DNA of 64,000 nucleotides from Capronia americana (GCA_016110215.1 JADWQD010000003.1:3679625-3743624), one strand, 5' to 3'. Shown: positions 18,919-31,008, counted from the first letter of the stretch. A program made the numbers and translations. Notes: generated by a model from the sequence alone, not told the origin.

Positions 18919-21433
18919 ATGGCGAGAACAACCCCTGCGAGGCTCACCACGACTCCGTGGGACATGTTCGGTGAGTCTCACGAGGATCCGGCCCTAAACA
19001 GCCAGACTCTTCAACACTCTGACACGGAGTGCTAACAAGCAAGCAGTGTTTGTGCTCACCTACATTGTCGCTGTCTTCATGACGATCGTCAACGCTGAGG
19101 CATGCAACACCACGACCATCTCGCTCTTTGTCACTGTGACAGACCTCATCCCCTTGGAAAACACTTCAACCGTCACAGTCACTCAATTTGGCTCTGCGCT
19201 GGATTTGACATCTACCACACTCTCCGCCGATACCACTGGTACCTTGACCATGACAGAAGTCACGACTGTCACTGCCAGCAGTGAGATCGGCTCGCAGGCT
19301 GCCGCAGGTAAGTGCATCTTGATCACCTTGATTGACCTCAATCTAACTCGACCGCAATTGCAGACTCTAGCTCGACCAGTACCTTGACAGTCTTCTCAAC
19401 CACTACCCTGGCCCTCTCTTCTGGTAAGATAGACTAGTCACATCTTGATTCGTGACAAGATCACAACACTTACAACCTCAAACAGTCACCAGTACCTTGA
19501 CCACTCCCGACATCTCTGAGACGCTTCGTCCTAGCGGTACTCGTGGTAAGTCCCCTCTGTTGCGCACCTGCGCATCTGCAACTTTTGACGCACACTGACT
19601 CCTGAAACAGTGTCTGTCCCAGCGACCATCACTCTGACTTTCCCGACCGTGACTCTTGATGCCTCCTGCGCTTCCGGTCAGGACTGCGGTGCCAATTCAG
19701 GAGTTCGAATGCCAGTCAGCAATATGACTTCAACGTACACGATGACCGTCACGGAATCTGTCCACATTGACGCGACTCCATCAAACCCTTCACCATCCTG
19801 GGGTGCTCCAAATGTCGATGTGTCAAGACCACCTTTTGCCAATACCACAATCGAGACAAGCTCTCCATTCTCGATTCCACCGCCGTCATCGGCCTCGAGT
19901 GTGGCATCCTCGGTCACTGTGAGCCTCACTGCAGAACACATCGGCACTGAAACAATTTGGGCCTGGACCACAGTCACTCTTCCCGGCAATGACGCCATCG
20001 TCTCTCTTGTCGAGCCAGTCAGCTCAGTCTTGAGTGAAGCCTCCTCACTACTCGGTGACGCTTCGTCAGCGATTGCGACCGAGACACAGTCCATTACAGT
20101 GACAGACATTGCCTCAGTCTTGAGTGAAGCTTCTTCTGCTCTTGGTGACGCCTCCTCAGTGATCGCGACAAAGACTCAGTCTATCACAGTCACGGACGTC
20201 GGCTCGGTCCTTAGTGCTGCAGCTTCACACCTCAGCGTCGCCTCTTCTGAGCTTGCTACCAAGACTTCTGATGCTGGCGCTGGCACTTTCACCGTGACAG
20301 TCTTCACTACCATTTCTAAGACTCTCAGTGCTGCATTCGAACCTACTGGCTTCGCCGTCAATGTGACCTTGCCTGCTTTGGAGACCCAAGCTACCCAGCC
20401 TGTGGTTCTCACCTTGACCTCAGTTGTCGCTCCCAAGTACACCAACTCGACATCAACCACCACGGTCTTCAGCACAATCCCAGCCATTGCTCCTGGCAAT
20501 GAAACCACAACTGTCATTGTGTCTACCATCGTCACCGCAGGTGTATCTGACGTCACTACTGCTCCAGGTCCTGCCACGGCAGACAATACTAGCACGACGA
20601 CCATCACCAGCAAGGTGACCTCGTATGTCTCCAGCAGTGGCACTGTCTCTGAGACCTCATCTGTCTCTACAGCCTTTCCCCTCTTCAACGGCACCTTGAC
20701 TGGACCGGCATCGTCCTTGCGCATTCCCCGTATCTTCAGTCTCTTCAGCATGCTACTCAATGCGAAGAAGATACTCGTCAGCGCCGTCGACGCAGGCATC
20801 CCGCTGGTTTCAGACAATCCCACCACGACACATTCGAGCGATGGAATTGTGCCCGTCAAGAGAGCTGATTTGCCGACCCTGCCGCTCGTCTCGCCCGTGG
20901 TCCCGTTTCCAGATCTGTCGTCGAGCCCGATCAGTTCAGTGCCCGCGCATCCTGCGCTTGTGTCTATCTCCGTGAGTGTCAGTACCACGACCGAGCTCTG
21001 CAATTGCACTGCAATGCACAACCCTACTGCCAGTTCGACGTTTGCGCGTGCCAACACGACAATCACGCTCCCCACCACCATACTAGAGACATCGATGATC
21101 TTCTCTACGTTGACGACCTCCATGGCCGGCGCTGTGCCACATGTCAACACAACCACCTTCTCTGCAGCGACGTTTCCAGTGCTGAACACCACGTCAAATT
21201 CATCACTCGTTTCGAGCACACACTCGTCACCTGTGTTCGGCTCGCTCGTCAATAGCAGCACCGCCGCCACCACCACCACGGCGTCCATACACGTCACGAC
21301 CACCCACCCGACCACAACAGTCACTCACACCACGACTGCCGCGACGGTCGTGCCGTCCTCTGACGTCGGCCGTGTCGAGATCACCGTCGGTTTATTGGTC
21401 CTCGTCGCTGTGGGCGCTTGGTTCGTGCTGTGA
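18919..21433 (+). CDS. Ser/Thr-rich secreted cell-surface protein, five exons
   Basis: Exons 18919-18970, 19047-19307, 19364-19423, 19486-19545 and 19611-21433; 751 residues. All four introns (76, 56, 62, 65 nt) are phase 1 with GTGAGT or GTAAGN donors. The N-terminus holds a hydrophobic signal (VFVLTYIVAVFMTIVNA, cleavage probably before EAC). The body is Thr/Ser/Val-rich with many N-x-S/T sites and imperfect repeats of SVLSEASSALGDASS near residues 280-340. It ends in VEITVGLLVLVAVGAWFVL, a hydrophobic tail fitting a GPI-anchor signal. By composition it is a heavily O-glycosylated wall or plasma-membrane mannoprotein. Exons 3 and 4 are each exactly 60 nt and could be skipped without a frameshift. 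Confidence 0.85.
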
Positions 21434-21887
21434 ATGACTCGGTGCACCGATTCCCATCGACGTCGTTGGCATAGATCGATGCTGATACTGCCGTGAAGGG
21501 AGTTACTTCAGAGACATTGTCGTCAGAGAGGGAGGGAATGTTTCGCACTGATATGCCTGATGCCATTGTCGGTATCCACTGTGCGCTGTTTAGGATATGA
21601 ACAGCAAGCGGATGGGAAAGGTCCGTCCTGAAGTGCAGCGACGAAAATAGTAGAAAACGCCAACGGCGTACTACGTCTGATAGCACAATGAAAAGAGAGT
21701 TCATCAATGTCGCTGCGCCTCTTGTAGTTCGGTCTCGTTGCTGCCAACACCTGTAATCCCTCCGTGTTGCGATGTCTTTGTACTCACGGTTACTGACACA
21801 AAACATCCTTGTTGTTGCTAATTCTACTGTCTTCGTGTGCATGGTGACTAAAATACAGCTGATCCTCTACTACCCGTACTGGTTACA
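21434..21887. other. Convergent 3' intergenic region
   Basis: A 454-bp space between two gene 3' ends; nothing further seen. Confidence 0.6.
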
Positions 21888-24800
21888 CTAGACTTGGAGT
21901 GGTTGCATGCTTTCAACCTTGCGGATCAATCCTTCTTTTGCCGCTTCATTCTCCTTTCCAAGCTGCGATTCGAAATTTACGGTGCTGTCCCTTAGCTCTG
22001 CACTCGACATGGCTCCGGGAGCCACGTTTCCATAGCGAGCCGGTCCAGGGCCGTCATCTAGACTGGTCCTCCGCAAGTGCGGGTCACTCTTCAGTGCAGA
22101 CAGACTTCCAACACAGTCACGGTATGCCTGAGTCCAAGGTGCTGTATCCAATGGTTGCTGCAAACGATCCTGCACACACCCTGCTGGTTCTCCTCGATGC
22201 TGATCTCCCGCCTCCACTGCTCCGTCTAGGTCAGATCGCCAGCCAGGGATTCCGGGAACCACTTCAAGCTCGGGATACTCAACACTCGCACCCACGCCGA
22301 TGCTGCTCCGATGTCCGTAATTGTGCGTGTAGGCTTGAAATTCCATGCTGCTAGTCCGGTACAGCTTCTTCCACCGCGCTGCGAGCCCTTTCCCGCTCTT
22401 ATATGGCCGTCCTCCCGGAGTTCTCGGTGTCCGCATTGCGCGCATTGTGCGCAGTGAGCTAGCGCTTCTCGTATCGCCCCTGGCAATACGACCTTTGCTG
22501 AAGGACAACATTTTCCAGGACCCAGGTGTCTGCACATCGAATGTGGGATTCGGCCTGGTGTGCCGCGCCGAACAGGACGGATTGTTCTCATCTTGGCATT
22601 CAAGACCAAAGTCTCGGACAGCAATTCCATCTTTGGTCCCTGCCGAGCCACATCTGTCTTCTCTTGTATGGCTCGGAAAGCGGCCCCAAAGGCCAAGGAG
22701 ATCCTTTAGTGGAGTGCTGGCTCCAGACGCGCGCTCGGCTTCACTACAGTTCCCGACCACACTGAATCGCCTTCCAATGTCCAACAAACTCTTCTTTCGC
22801 GAAGCCTTAGATGGCCCCACCGTGTTGAATACCCCCTTACGAGGGTCCATGATGGCAATGCTTCGCCTAGGGTTGATAGATGGCAGAGGATCAGGCTTCC
22901 TCATACAGACCTCGAGAAGACCCTTCTCCATAGGGCGGGACGAGTCTTTCTGAACTCCAATTTCGAGCGGATCAATATCCGCTTCCGAGCAGTGGTGATC
23001 ATGAGGTAGCTGTACCGTACTGATACTCGACCTTGTACTTCTCCGTCGACCATCTCGATCAAACCTCGGTGCTGTGAGGAAACCACCCAAAGAATCATTC
23101 TCGGACTCTTCTAGCGCCCTTTTGAAAGTTCTCTGCCACACATTAGTGGCAGACTCCAGGAGCCTAGGTTTCCCATTCAGAAAAAATTCCGCTGGCACCT
23201 GGTTCTCTGACTTGGACCGCTGTCCAGGAACAAAAAGTCCCGATTCAAGCGTGGATTGCGCTGCATCAGACCAGAACGAGGTCAATTCAGGCCGGGGATC
23301 TGTGCTATAGCTTCGATTAAATGGGCCGATCTCGCTCATCCTTTCATTGCGTGCATCGCGGATAGCTTGTGCGCTGATTTCCGTCGTTCTGTCTCCCGCA
23401 TCTCTGACCGCTTGCGCGCCGTTTTCTGTCGCCTTATCCTTCCTCGCATCTTGCAGCGGATCAGCATCAATCACACTCATTTTTTCATTCGCTTCGGTCG
23501 AGTGCTGGGCATGACGAGTAGGAAGGCCAAGCCACGGGCGAGACTGGTGAGTAGGTCCGTCAGGCATACTGACACTTCTGTTCCTCTTGGCAGACCCTTG
23601 CAGCGGGCTTCCTGGTTCGGCACCGCGTTTGTGCTGTGATGGCTTTCTGCTAAACCAGGCACTCTCTTCCGCTACCGAGAGACTACCGACGCTGGACCCA
23701 ATAGGTAGACTGATAGATTCCGATCTGCCTCCAATTGCGATGCTGTTCGGGTTTCTCTTGATCGCCCGAGGCTTCTGGAGCCCGTTACTTTCGACTTCAC
23801 CGTCACTCCAATAGAACGATGAACCATCATCAGTGCTCCTCAGCGGTCCCGGCATTCTTTTTGTAGTTGAGCTCTCTGGCGAAGAGCCATTCTTCCAGGA
23901 CGAGGATGGCCTTGAACAAGATTTGTCACCTTCGAAGAGCCGTCGAGTTTGAGGATCAGACGGTCTCCTGTTGTGCTCAGCTGTAATGCGGCCCACTATA
24001 TTTCCCGACGTCGATGTCCGACTGAACGAAGGCCGTCCCTCGGTAGAGTTTTGTCTTCGTACTTCGGTCGTTGTGTAGCTAGTGTTTGGCCTGGATTGAG
24101 TAGCGACAAAGGAAGGGCTTGCGAGGCGTTGCGAGATCCGCATACTATACAGGTGAACAGAGCTCCGTTCTGATTCGGTCAAAGAGGTAAGATCTCTGTA
24201 GGAAGAATTCTCTCTTGCAGGCATCGGAGGCCTGATACTCGCAAGGTCGTTCACCACCTCGGACCTCGAGGCAATCATGACATCAGCCGCACGGTCATGG
24301 GATGGGCATCCTGCCATATCCGCAGAGAGGCGCTCGCCGTTCCTCGAGATGAATTCGAGCAAGTTTGGATCCAGACTGGACACCAAGCTGGCACGTGGGT
24401 TTGTCCCATTGGTGATTAGGGACCCTCGGTTGGCGACTGCAACTGTGTTTCCTTGATTCTTGAGCATTTCGGTGAAGTGTGTATCATGCTGAGCAGCAAG
24501 AGAAAGTTCGCTTGGCGGAGCAGCAATAGTAAATGGATCTGACTCTTTCGTCCCCACCGCAGGGGATGCAGGTGCTGTTTTGGACGTGGATCGATGTAGC
24601 AACTCGATGGCGTCTTCTGATGCTCTGGTATTCAGCTGCGGCAAATCATAAATCGGCGAATCCTGTTTTACCTCCAGCAAGGCCTTCGTGAACGACGTCT
24701 GTGACCCATGTGAGGACAAGCCTCTGAGATCCGGCTGAGGCCGAAGTTCATCGGTACCTGATCCTTTGGCTTCTGCTGACGGAGAAGCTCCATCGGTGGC

Positions 24801-25457
24801 CATGTGGCGCAGAGCAGCGGTTGGGGACAGGAAGGACTGTGCCCTTGTCGGGCTCAACTTCATAGTGCCTTCTCTCGACTTTAGCATGGCTGTGCGTATA
24901 CTCTTTGCATCACTGTCATAGCCGCCTTCGCTTGCGGTGCGCGACTGGAGGAGATCGAGAAGACCGGTAGAGCGCTGGCTCAAGCTAACCTCCGGGACAC
25001 TTAACCCCAGCTGTGGATTGTTTTGTTGGACCGAGTTGTGACCGTTGTCATCGGATGCTATGTGAGACCTCGAGCCGCTCTTGCTCAAGCCTGACTCTGA
25101 GAGCTTCTGCTTGATATGATTCCCCAACTGCTCCAATCTGCTGGGCTGTTTCCGGGGTTGCTCCGGCAAGCCAAATTTGAACTCGGCATCAAATGAGGGC
25201 TCTCTTTGAACATGGGAGCCAGATGGGATCGATGCAGTTCGGTAGCCACGAATCGAGGATGACGATCTGAATAGTTCGTGTAGGGCATCTGTATCTGCCT
25301 GGTTTGAGCGACACTGACCAGCAGCGTGAGGGATTTGAGAAGCAGGAAGGTGCAGAGCCGAGGGTAGGGTTTGAAGGTCAGACGTAGTATTCTCTTCGCG
25401 TGGCGGGACACCGAAGCAGCACAAGAACGGGGACAGAATGCGCTTTAGGAAAGGCAT
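21888..25457 (-). CDS. Large disordered fungal protein (1189 residues), unrecognised
   Basis: Single exon. The frame stays open further upstream, but the ATG at 25457 gives MPFLKRILSPFLCCFGVPP, a short hydrophobic/Cys N-terminus that could be palmitoylated for membrane attachment. The rest is Ser/Arg/Pro-rich and probably disordered, with many RxxS sites typical of kinase targets. A short internal repeat of the QAxRDAxxxxxxEI type occurs near residues 725-770. More structured islands are VWQRTFKRALEES and the C-terminal GLAARWKKLYRTSSMEFQAY. No catalytic domain recognised. It is likely a scaffold or polarity-type protein by composition; this is inference. Confidence 0.8.
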   Translation of the reverse strand: MPFLKRILSPFLCCFGVPPREENTTSDLQTLPSALHLPASQIPHAAGQCRSNQADTDALHELFRSSSSIRGYRTASIPSGSHVQREPSFDAEFKFGLPEQPRKQPSRLEQLGNHIKQKLSESGLSKSGSRSHIASDDNGHNSVQQNNPQLGLSVPEVSLSQRSTGLLDLLQSRTASEGGYDSDAKSIRTAMLKSREGTMKLSPTRAQSFLSPTAALRHMATDGASPSAEAKGSGTDELRPQPDLRGLSSHGSQTSFTKALLEVKQDSPIYDLPQLNTRASEDAIELLHRSTSKTAPASPAVGTKESDPFTIAAPPSELSLAAQHDTHFTEMLKNQGNTVAVANRGSLITNGTNPRASLVSSLDPNLLEFISRNGERLSADMAGCPSHDRAADVMIASRSEVVNDLASIRPPMPARENSSYRDLTSLTESERSSVHLYSMRISQRLASPSFVATQSRPNTSYTTTEVRRQNSTEGRPSFSRTSTSGNIVGRITAEHNRRPSDPQTRRLFEGDKSCSRPSSSWKNGSSPESSTTKRMPGPLRSTDDGSSFYWSDGEVESNGLQKPRAIKRNPNSIAIGGRSESISLPIGSSVGSLSVAEESAWFSRKPSQHKRGAEPGSPLQGSAKRNRSVSMPDGPTHQSRPWLGLPTRHAQHSTEANEKMSVIDADPLQDARKDKATENGAQAVRDAGDRTTEISAQAIRDARNERMSEIGPFNRSYSTDPRPELTSFWSDAAQSTLESGLFVPGQRSKSENQVPAEFFLNGKPRLLESATNVWQRTFKRALEESENDSLGGFLTAPRFDRDGRRRSTRSSISTVQLPHDHHCSEADIDPLEIGVQKDSSRPMEKGLLEVCMRKPDPLPSINPRRSIAIMDPRKGVFNTVGPSKASRKKSLLDIGRRFSVVGNCSEAERASGASTPLKDLLGLWGRFPSHTREDRCGSAGTKDGIAVRDFGLECQDENNPSCSARHTRPNPTFDVQTPGSWKMLSFSKGRIARGDTRSASSLRTMRAMRTPRTPGGRPYKSGKGLAARWKKLYRTSSMEFQAYTHNYGHRSSIGVGASVEYPELEVVPGIPGWRSDLDGAVEAGDQHRGEPAGCVQDRLQQPLDTAPWTQAYRDCVGSLSALKSDPHLRRTSLDDGPGPARYGNVAPGAMSSAELRDSTVNFESQLGKENEAAKEGLIRKVESMQPLQV

Positions 25458-26316
25458 GTTGATAGGAAGTGAAAGCAGGTCACGCCGACAATACGAAAAG
25501 CGAAAAAAATGTAGACTTCGTAAGCTCTGCTGGATGGAACAGCTCGAAAGGCATTTGCATTGCAAGATGAAACGAACTCGAGCTGATACTGAAGAGCGCA
25601 AATGATTGAGGCAAATCAGGCAATAACCAAAGCGATCGGTTGACACCGAGAGCGAGGAAAGAATGATGGTGGTGATGAGGAAGGAGCGGTGGCAGGATCG
25701 AATTCACTCGTCCAACCATTGTGAATATTCAGAAAGCATGGAGCATGAGACTGGGTTTGACTGTAGAATTTACAGAGAATATATTCATCAGTCACAAAAC
25801 GATAGCCGTCGAAAAGAATGATGGGGAGCGAATTGTCGGATAACAAACATCAGTCAAATACCAGCAATGGTCTTCGGGGGGTGTCTGGGGGAGAGGACAC
25901 AGTCACATGCTGCGATCGCATTCGGGACCAGCGCGGCAAGAGAGCGTTAGATCAGAGGAGTGTGGGATTTCGATCGATGAGTTGGCGATGAGGTTGCTCT
26001 GAGGTTGCTTTCAGATTGACTGCGCGCAATTGCTACAATTGGTCAACGCGCCACAGTATTGGATTCTGTACAGTGGAGCACAGAGTATAGCAGTAGCAGT
26101 TTTACTTGTGCTCTGACGATCTTGACGACAACAACCTTCATTTCCTCGAATTCTCGACGGACTCCAGACGCTCCCCTTCGTGAATTGCGACCTTTTGATG
26201 CCGCTGCCGCATAAGGCCCAGTAGAGCAATCGTCACCAGCGTCAAGCCGTCTGTACCAGCTATAGGATCGCAGCCGAAGGGTTCCCATCTTGCACTTGAA
26301 ACAGTCTACACCAGCC
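25458..26316. promoter_or_regulatory. Divergent promoter region (disordered protein / RUS1 gene)
   Basis: An 859-bp region between two divergent starts. No additional gene supported and no clear TATA box. Confidence 0.45.
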
Positions 26317-27783
26317 ATGGAGATCCAGGAATTGGACTCCGAAGGTCAACCAACAGCGACATTCGAGTATGACCCAGTCACCATGGCCTTTCATCAGCGT
26401 CGTTCGCAGCGCTCAGCGTCGGCAAGTGCTTCGTTGTTGATGAGATTGATGGACGTTTTCTTGCCCGCTGGGTACCCCTTGAGTGTTACCGCGGACTACA
26501 CCTCCTACCAGATCTACGATACCTTACAGGCTTTCGCTTCCACTATTGCGGGACTGCTAGCTTCGAGGGCAGTGTTCGTCGGAATGGGCGTGGGGTCGGA
26601 GGACGCTTCACTTGTAACCACCATGCTGCTATACATTGCGCAAGAGACCATCGGCCGGCTAGCTACCATCTTGTTCGCCCACCACTTCTCTCAAAGAATT
26701 GAAGCCGAAGTCAAGTTTTACCGATTCTTCGCAGATATCGTCAACGACCTTGCTTTCGTCCTGGACTGCTTGAGCCCAGGGCTACCAGTGTTAGGGCGGG
26801 TTTGTACGCTTTGTGTCAGCAACGCGTGCCGAGCTGTGTGTGGGGTCTCGGGTGGGAGCTCTAAGGCCATCCTCTCAGCCCATTTTGCAAAATCAGGTAA
26901 TATCGGCGAACTGAATGCCAAAGATGGCAGCCAGGAGACTGTTGTCAGCTTGATCGGCATGTGGATAGGAGGGCTTGTCGTCAGCAAAGTCCACGGCACG
27001 TGGGACACCTGGTGCTGTCTACTCCCACTGCTCGCGCTGCATCTGTGGGCAAATTGGATGGCGGTGAGGAGCGTACGACTGACTTCGCTCAACACCGAGA
27101 GAGCCAGCATCCTGTTTCGCGCGCTTCTCGAGGGTCACGTCAAGGATCCGAACGCGATAGGTAAAGAGGAATCGGTCTTGGGCCTGGCTAAGATCTTGCC
27201 TGTCCGATTAAGTGCTTTCCAAGTCGGCGTTAGCGTGTCCGACTTCTTGCGTGACTTACCTGGTGACGCCAGTGACCACCACGGAAAGCATAGGCATTTT
27301 AATCAGCTGCGGCAGATGTTCCAAGATGAAGACTATTTGCTCTGGCAGGACACTCGAGCCACCCGAGGCACTGTGTTGTTGAAAGAATCTGCAACGGGCG
27401 AGACGCAAGCAAAGGCCTTATGCCACTTCCTTCGGATTTCCATGCCGATACAAAAGGTTCCAGAGTCTGCGGAACCATTGCATTATCACGATCAGGGCAA
27501 AACCGATCAGGGGGTTTTGAGGGACAGTAACCCGGAGCCAAGATTCACCAGTCGTGACGAGGACGACGATGCCGCCGGCCAGATGGTAGGCGAGGCTGGT
27601 GGAGTCCAACAAGGTTTTCAACTGATCTCTGAGAGCCTCCGACAAAACAGGCTGCAATGGCAGAACCTGCGAGATCAAGCCGAGGGCGCCGGGTGGGATC
27701 TCGGCCTAACAAATCTTGTCGGGGGCCGATACCATCGAATTCGAATCAGTGACACGCCGTTTGAGGACAAGAAAGACCAATAA
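26317..27783 (+). CDS. RUS1 family protein (DUF647)
   Basis: Single exon, 488 residues from the ATG at 26317. It is homologous to plant ROOT UV-B SENSITIVE proteins. The diagnostic N-terminal block is clear: DVFLPAGYPLSVTADYTSYQIYD cut at its core to FLPAGYP and VTADYTSYQ, followed by LLASRAVFVGMGVG and RLATILFAHHFSQRIEAE. FFADIVNDLAFVLD and two further hydrophobic segments (about 205-255) complete the domain. The C-terminal third is charged and less conserved. It is probably membrane-associated; a transport role has been suggested for the family but its biochemistry is poorly known. Confidence 0.9.
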   Translation: MEIQELDSEGQPTATFEYDPVTMAFHQRRSQRSASASASLLMRLMDVFLPAGYPLSVTADYTSYQIYDTLQAFASTIAGLLASRAVFVGMGVGSEDASLVTTMLLYIAQETIGRLATILFAHHFSQRIEAEVKFYRFFADIVNDLAFVLDCLSPGLPVLGRVCTLCVSNACRAVCGVSGGSSKAILSAHFAKSGNIGELNAKDGSQETVVSLIGMWIGGLVVSKVHGTWDTWCCLLPLLALHLWANWMAVRSVRLTSLNTERASILFRALLEGHVKDPNAIGKEESVLGLAKILPVRLSAFQVGVSVSDFLRDLPGDASDHHGKHRHFNQLRQMFQDEDYLLWQDTRATRGTVLLKESATGETQAKALCHFLRISMPIQKVPESAEPLHYHDQGKTDQGVLRDSNPEPRFTSRDEDDDAAGQMVGEAGGVQQGFQLISESLRQNRLQWQNLRDQAEGAGWDLGLTNLVGGRYHRIRISDTPFEDKKDQ

Positions 27784-30700
27784 CATGGATCCCGCCATGA
27801 AAATTCTCACGCGATTGAACTACGACCGCCGACATGTTCTCACGACACGTCGCAAAGGGGCGGTGGGTCAAATAGGCGGTACCGCAACGGCTGCAGCGGA
27901 GTAAGGTAACAGGACGAAGGCAAGTTCGGAGGTTGCTCGATGGATCAATTTGCTGGCAGAGAATCATTTGCTGCCCAGAAAGAATTTTTCTGTAAACAGC
28001 GCTGCTGGCGGCACCTCATCCCGGAGCTACACCGACGAAGATGCCCACGTGCTTAAACGCCCCGTCGGAGTCGCTCCGAATGTGGAACAGGAGGCGAAGT
28101 GGATAGACTACCAGCCTGGGTAATATTCCAGAAGACCGAAAGAATGTAGTCAAGGGGGTGTCCACTCGAAACCTTTCTAACGCGAACAAGTTCTAAGAGT
28201 AAAGGTCGAAAGGAGATAAGTAGCCTTGCTATTTGCAGCGGCAATCGGCTGTGGGTTGAATCGGAAAATCTCGAAAGCGTCATGAGTGTACTAATCTTAT
28301 TGCTCTCAGTATGGTATGTGGACTCTCTGTTGAGCTGACGAGTCGGGACGCGACACAGCACCCGAAGTCCTTGGCGGTCTCAGGCCGTTGAACACCCGAT
28401 GGCGCGATAGCTGCTGCTGGGCATGGAGCACGCAGAGAAAAATCTCAGTGCGACTCTCGCAGGACGGTCTGATCAGATGGCGGACGGGAAAGCGAGAAGC
28501 CATCTGCTCTTTGACACGCGCGCTTTGCTCGGTCGGAACACCAGTGACTTGGTGCTCGATGACCCCTGTCTAAAGGAGAAAATACCATGTGCCAGCGTCT
28601 GTGAACAGGTGATGTGGCCACTTGCCAAGGACAAACAGGGTGTACCATCATCATGCGCGTGGCATGAGTCGAGAAGAACCAATGGCATCAGAAATGATAT
28701 TGACTGTCTCGCGTACCTTCACCGCTATCGAGCCTTCGTATGAATCACACGGGCGGAGGGAAAAATGAGGGGCAATGGCAAGAAGCCTTGGGGTAAGCAC
28801 AACCGAGAAGTCAAGACAAGCGATGTCAGATGAGAGAATTCCGGAATACATGAGTGTTCATAGCGTTGTACCTTCGTAGCTCTCGGCGTGCGGGAGCTAC
28901 CAAAGCCCGGACTTTAGGTACCGTGGAGAAACATAGAACCGGAAACGAAGAGCGCCCAAGAGAGGGCACAGGGGAGCGAACACCAATCTTGCCGCATCTT
29001 TGCAGTGGCCAATTAACCAGTTCCTGCGATCCAAATGCGGAATGTGCGCGGCCACGCGGGTCAGTTTGGCTGTTGTTGAAGGTCTTACAAACATGCTGCA
29101 CAGTGACGAAATGAACCGAGCCAGAAACGGTGCGCGCATCGGTGGCGGGTGACTGTTCGGTGGCGGACTTCTAGAAAACGCGTAGAAGATGGGCGCAGTT
29201 TTCGAGAACGAGGAGTGGAAAGACGAGAGAAGGGCAATGGAAGCCTGAGCGATTTGCTAGAAGCCGCCTAGAAACCCATCGTGCGGCGATCGAACCGTTC
29301 ACGTAACAGCCGAAGGACATGAGCGCCCTGTCATTTGGACCACCTTGCAACCGCAGCAATCTCGTCCCCCAGGAACACCTCTCCAGCCTTACGGGACGGC
29401 ATCAAGAGGTGTGCCATTTCCATCTAATATGGTGCACGGCATCCTTCGCTTGACCTTGTTTCCCTTATATGGTGTGCACACCCCTCTTTTTTGGCATGAT
29501 CATTCCCATCGTAATGCACATTCAGGGACCAATCCGAGCGTGGTTACCGGTCCCTCTTCAGCTGCAGGCATGTTTTAGGCCACGCCTAGTGGACGCTTGC
29601 AGGGGCTAATGAGGCAGCGTTGCAGCACTGGGCGGGTCCTCGTCCTGCTCGTTCCAACGCCCTTTCGTTTCGTGTCTGCCCTGTGCTGTGCTGTGCCTAT
29701 TCCTCCTCTGCCTGCGCCTCGCTGGCTCGCCGTGCTGGTGGGCGTTTACGCTTCCCATTTCTCATCCATTACGCGCAACTGATCTGGAAGTTGTTCCTGA
29801 TCCCAAACCGCCCTCCTCCTGGACCCTGGCCATCCTTGTCCATCCTCCGAATCAGGACCAGACCCTCTTACCTCCCTAGCATCAGCCGTAGGCAAAGCAG
29901 CAGCCTGTCGAGCCTTACCACCCGAAAGGACCGCTAACAAAGGTTAACGACTCATACGACATCGACTGGGACCAAAGACCCCATAGCCTTTGCTTCCCGG
30001 CCTCCCTCTTCCACTCACCGTCGTCGCCTCCGCCTGTGGTCGCTCTCGCGCTGCTGAACAGGAAACCTCAGGCTTCCGCAGTGGCAGCGGACTGCTATGA
30101 CTCTTACCTAAACCTTCCACGACAACTCCTTCGCCCTCTCCACTTCCCGGCTTCCTTTTGGTCACACCCAGCATCCTGGCAGTCCACATTCACATCCACC
30201 TCACTACCACCTTTTACCACCGTCCTCATTCCACCGCTCCGTCACCATGACTGTGCTGAGGCCTTGATCTCACTAAGCCCAAAGGCAACATCCATCGCAT
30301 TCCAATACATCCTCTTACTTCCTCGGCGGCTTTGGAACATTCCATCAGAACCCGGGAATCAAATGGTTGTGCTGGATTTGGATTGCGGCTGCGCTGTAAA
30401 CGCCCTTCCCGTCGCTCATTCAAGACCTGCCAATTGCCATACGAGCCTCTCCCAGACGACTAATTAGACCTTCAACATCCTGCCTGCCGCCTATTTGCAT
30501 CTCGACGGGCTTCACTTCAAGCAAACACCCAAACACGCTTTTGGACGGGCTTCTAGAACAACGGCCGAACGAGCACACGACGTGTACCACCCGCCCAACA
30601 GCCCCCGACAGAACCTCCTCCGATCAACACAGTTCACTCTTCGTCACCTGACCACCACGCCCCGCTCCGACAGTTGGTGCTGCCAGTCTGAAATCCTCCA

Positions 30701-31008
30701 CGATTCTCCCTTGGTTGTACAGCATCCTTCTGTAGCACAAGAAGAAGCTTGCTGACGGGAAGCGTCTCGGATATCCACAGCGAAAGATACTTCTGCCTTG
30801 CAGCCCCATTACCCGGGAACAGATACTGTTACGTCAAGGCTACCGGTTGACGGCTGTGTGGGAGGTCATCGCGGGTTTCAGGTCCCAGAGACAACAACCC
30901 TCGTGAATAGAAGGAATTGTGGCGGCTTAGAACCGACAGACGTACTCTACAATCCCCCGCTCATTCTCCCCGATCAAGCAGCTGTCAGCGAGGGCGAAGT
31001 CGAGCGCA
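27784..31008. other. Gene-poor region and long pyrimidine-rich leader of the RGS gene
   Basis: A 3.2-kb region. From about 29340 to 30990 the plus strand is C/T-rich with many short open frames, as in long fungal 5' leaders, so it probably holds the promoter and a long 5' UTR with upstream ORFs for the RGS gene. Before that only one weak ORF (28423-28743) is worth listing. Confidence 0.5.
28423..28743 (+). CDS. Weak candidate small ORF (106 residues)
   Basis: ATG-initiated frame with mixed composition (MEHAEKNLSATLAGRSDQM) and several cysteines in its second half. It has no signal peptide and no known domain, and an open frame of similar length lies on the opposite strand. Kept only as a candidate. 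Confidence 0.2.
   Translation: MEHAEKNLSATLAGRSDQMADGKARSHLLFDTRALLGRNTSDLVLDDPCLKEKIPCASVCEQVMWPLAKDKQGVPSSCAWHESRRTNGIRNDIDCLAYLHRYRAFV

Noticed and set aside
20176..21324. 382-codon minus-strand frame opposite the Ser/Thr-rich surface protein
   Set aside because: It is the mirror of a Thr/Ser/Val-rich coding sequence (Val/Thr-rich itself), without start context or introns; an antisense artefact.
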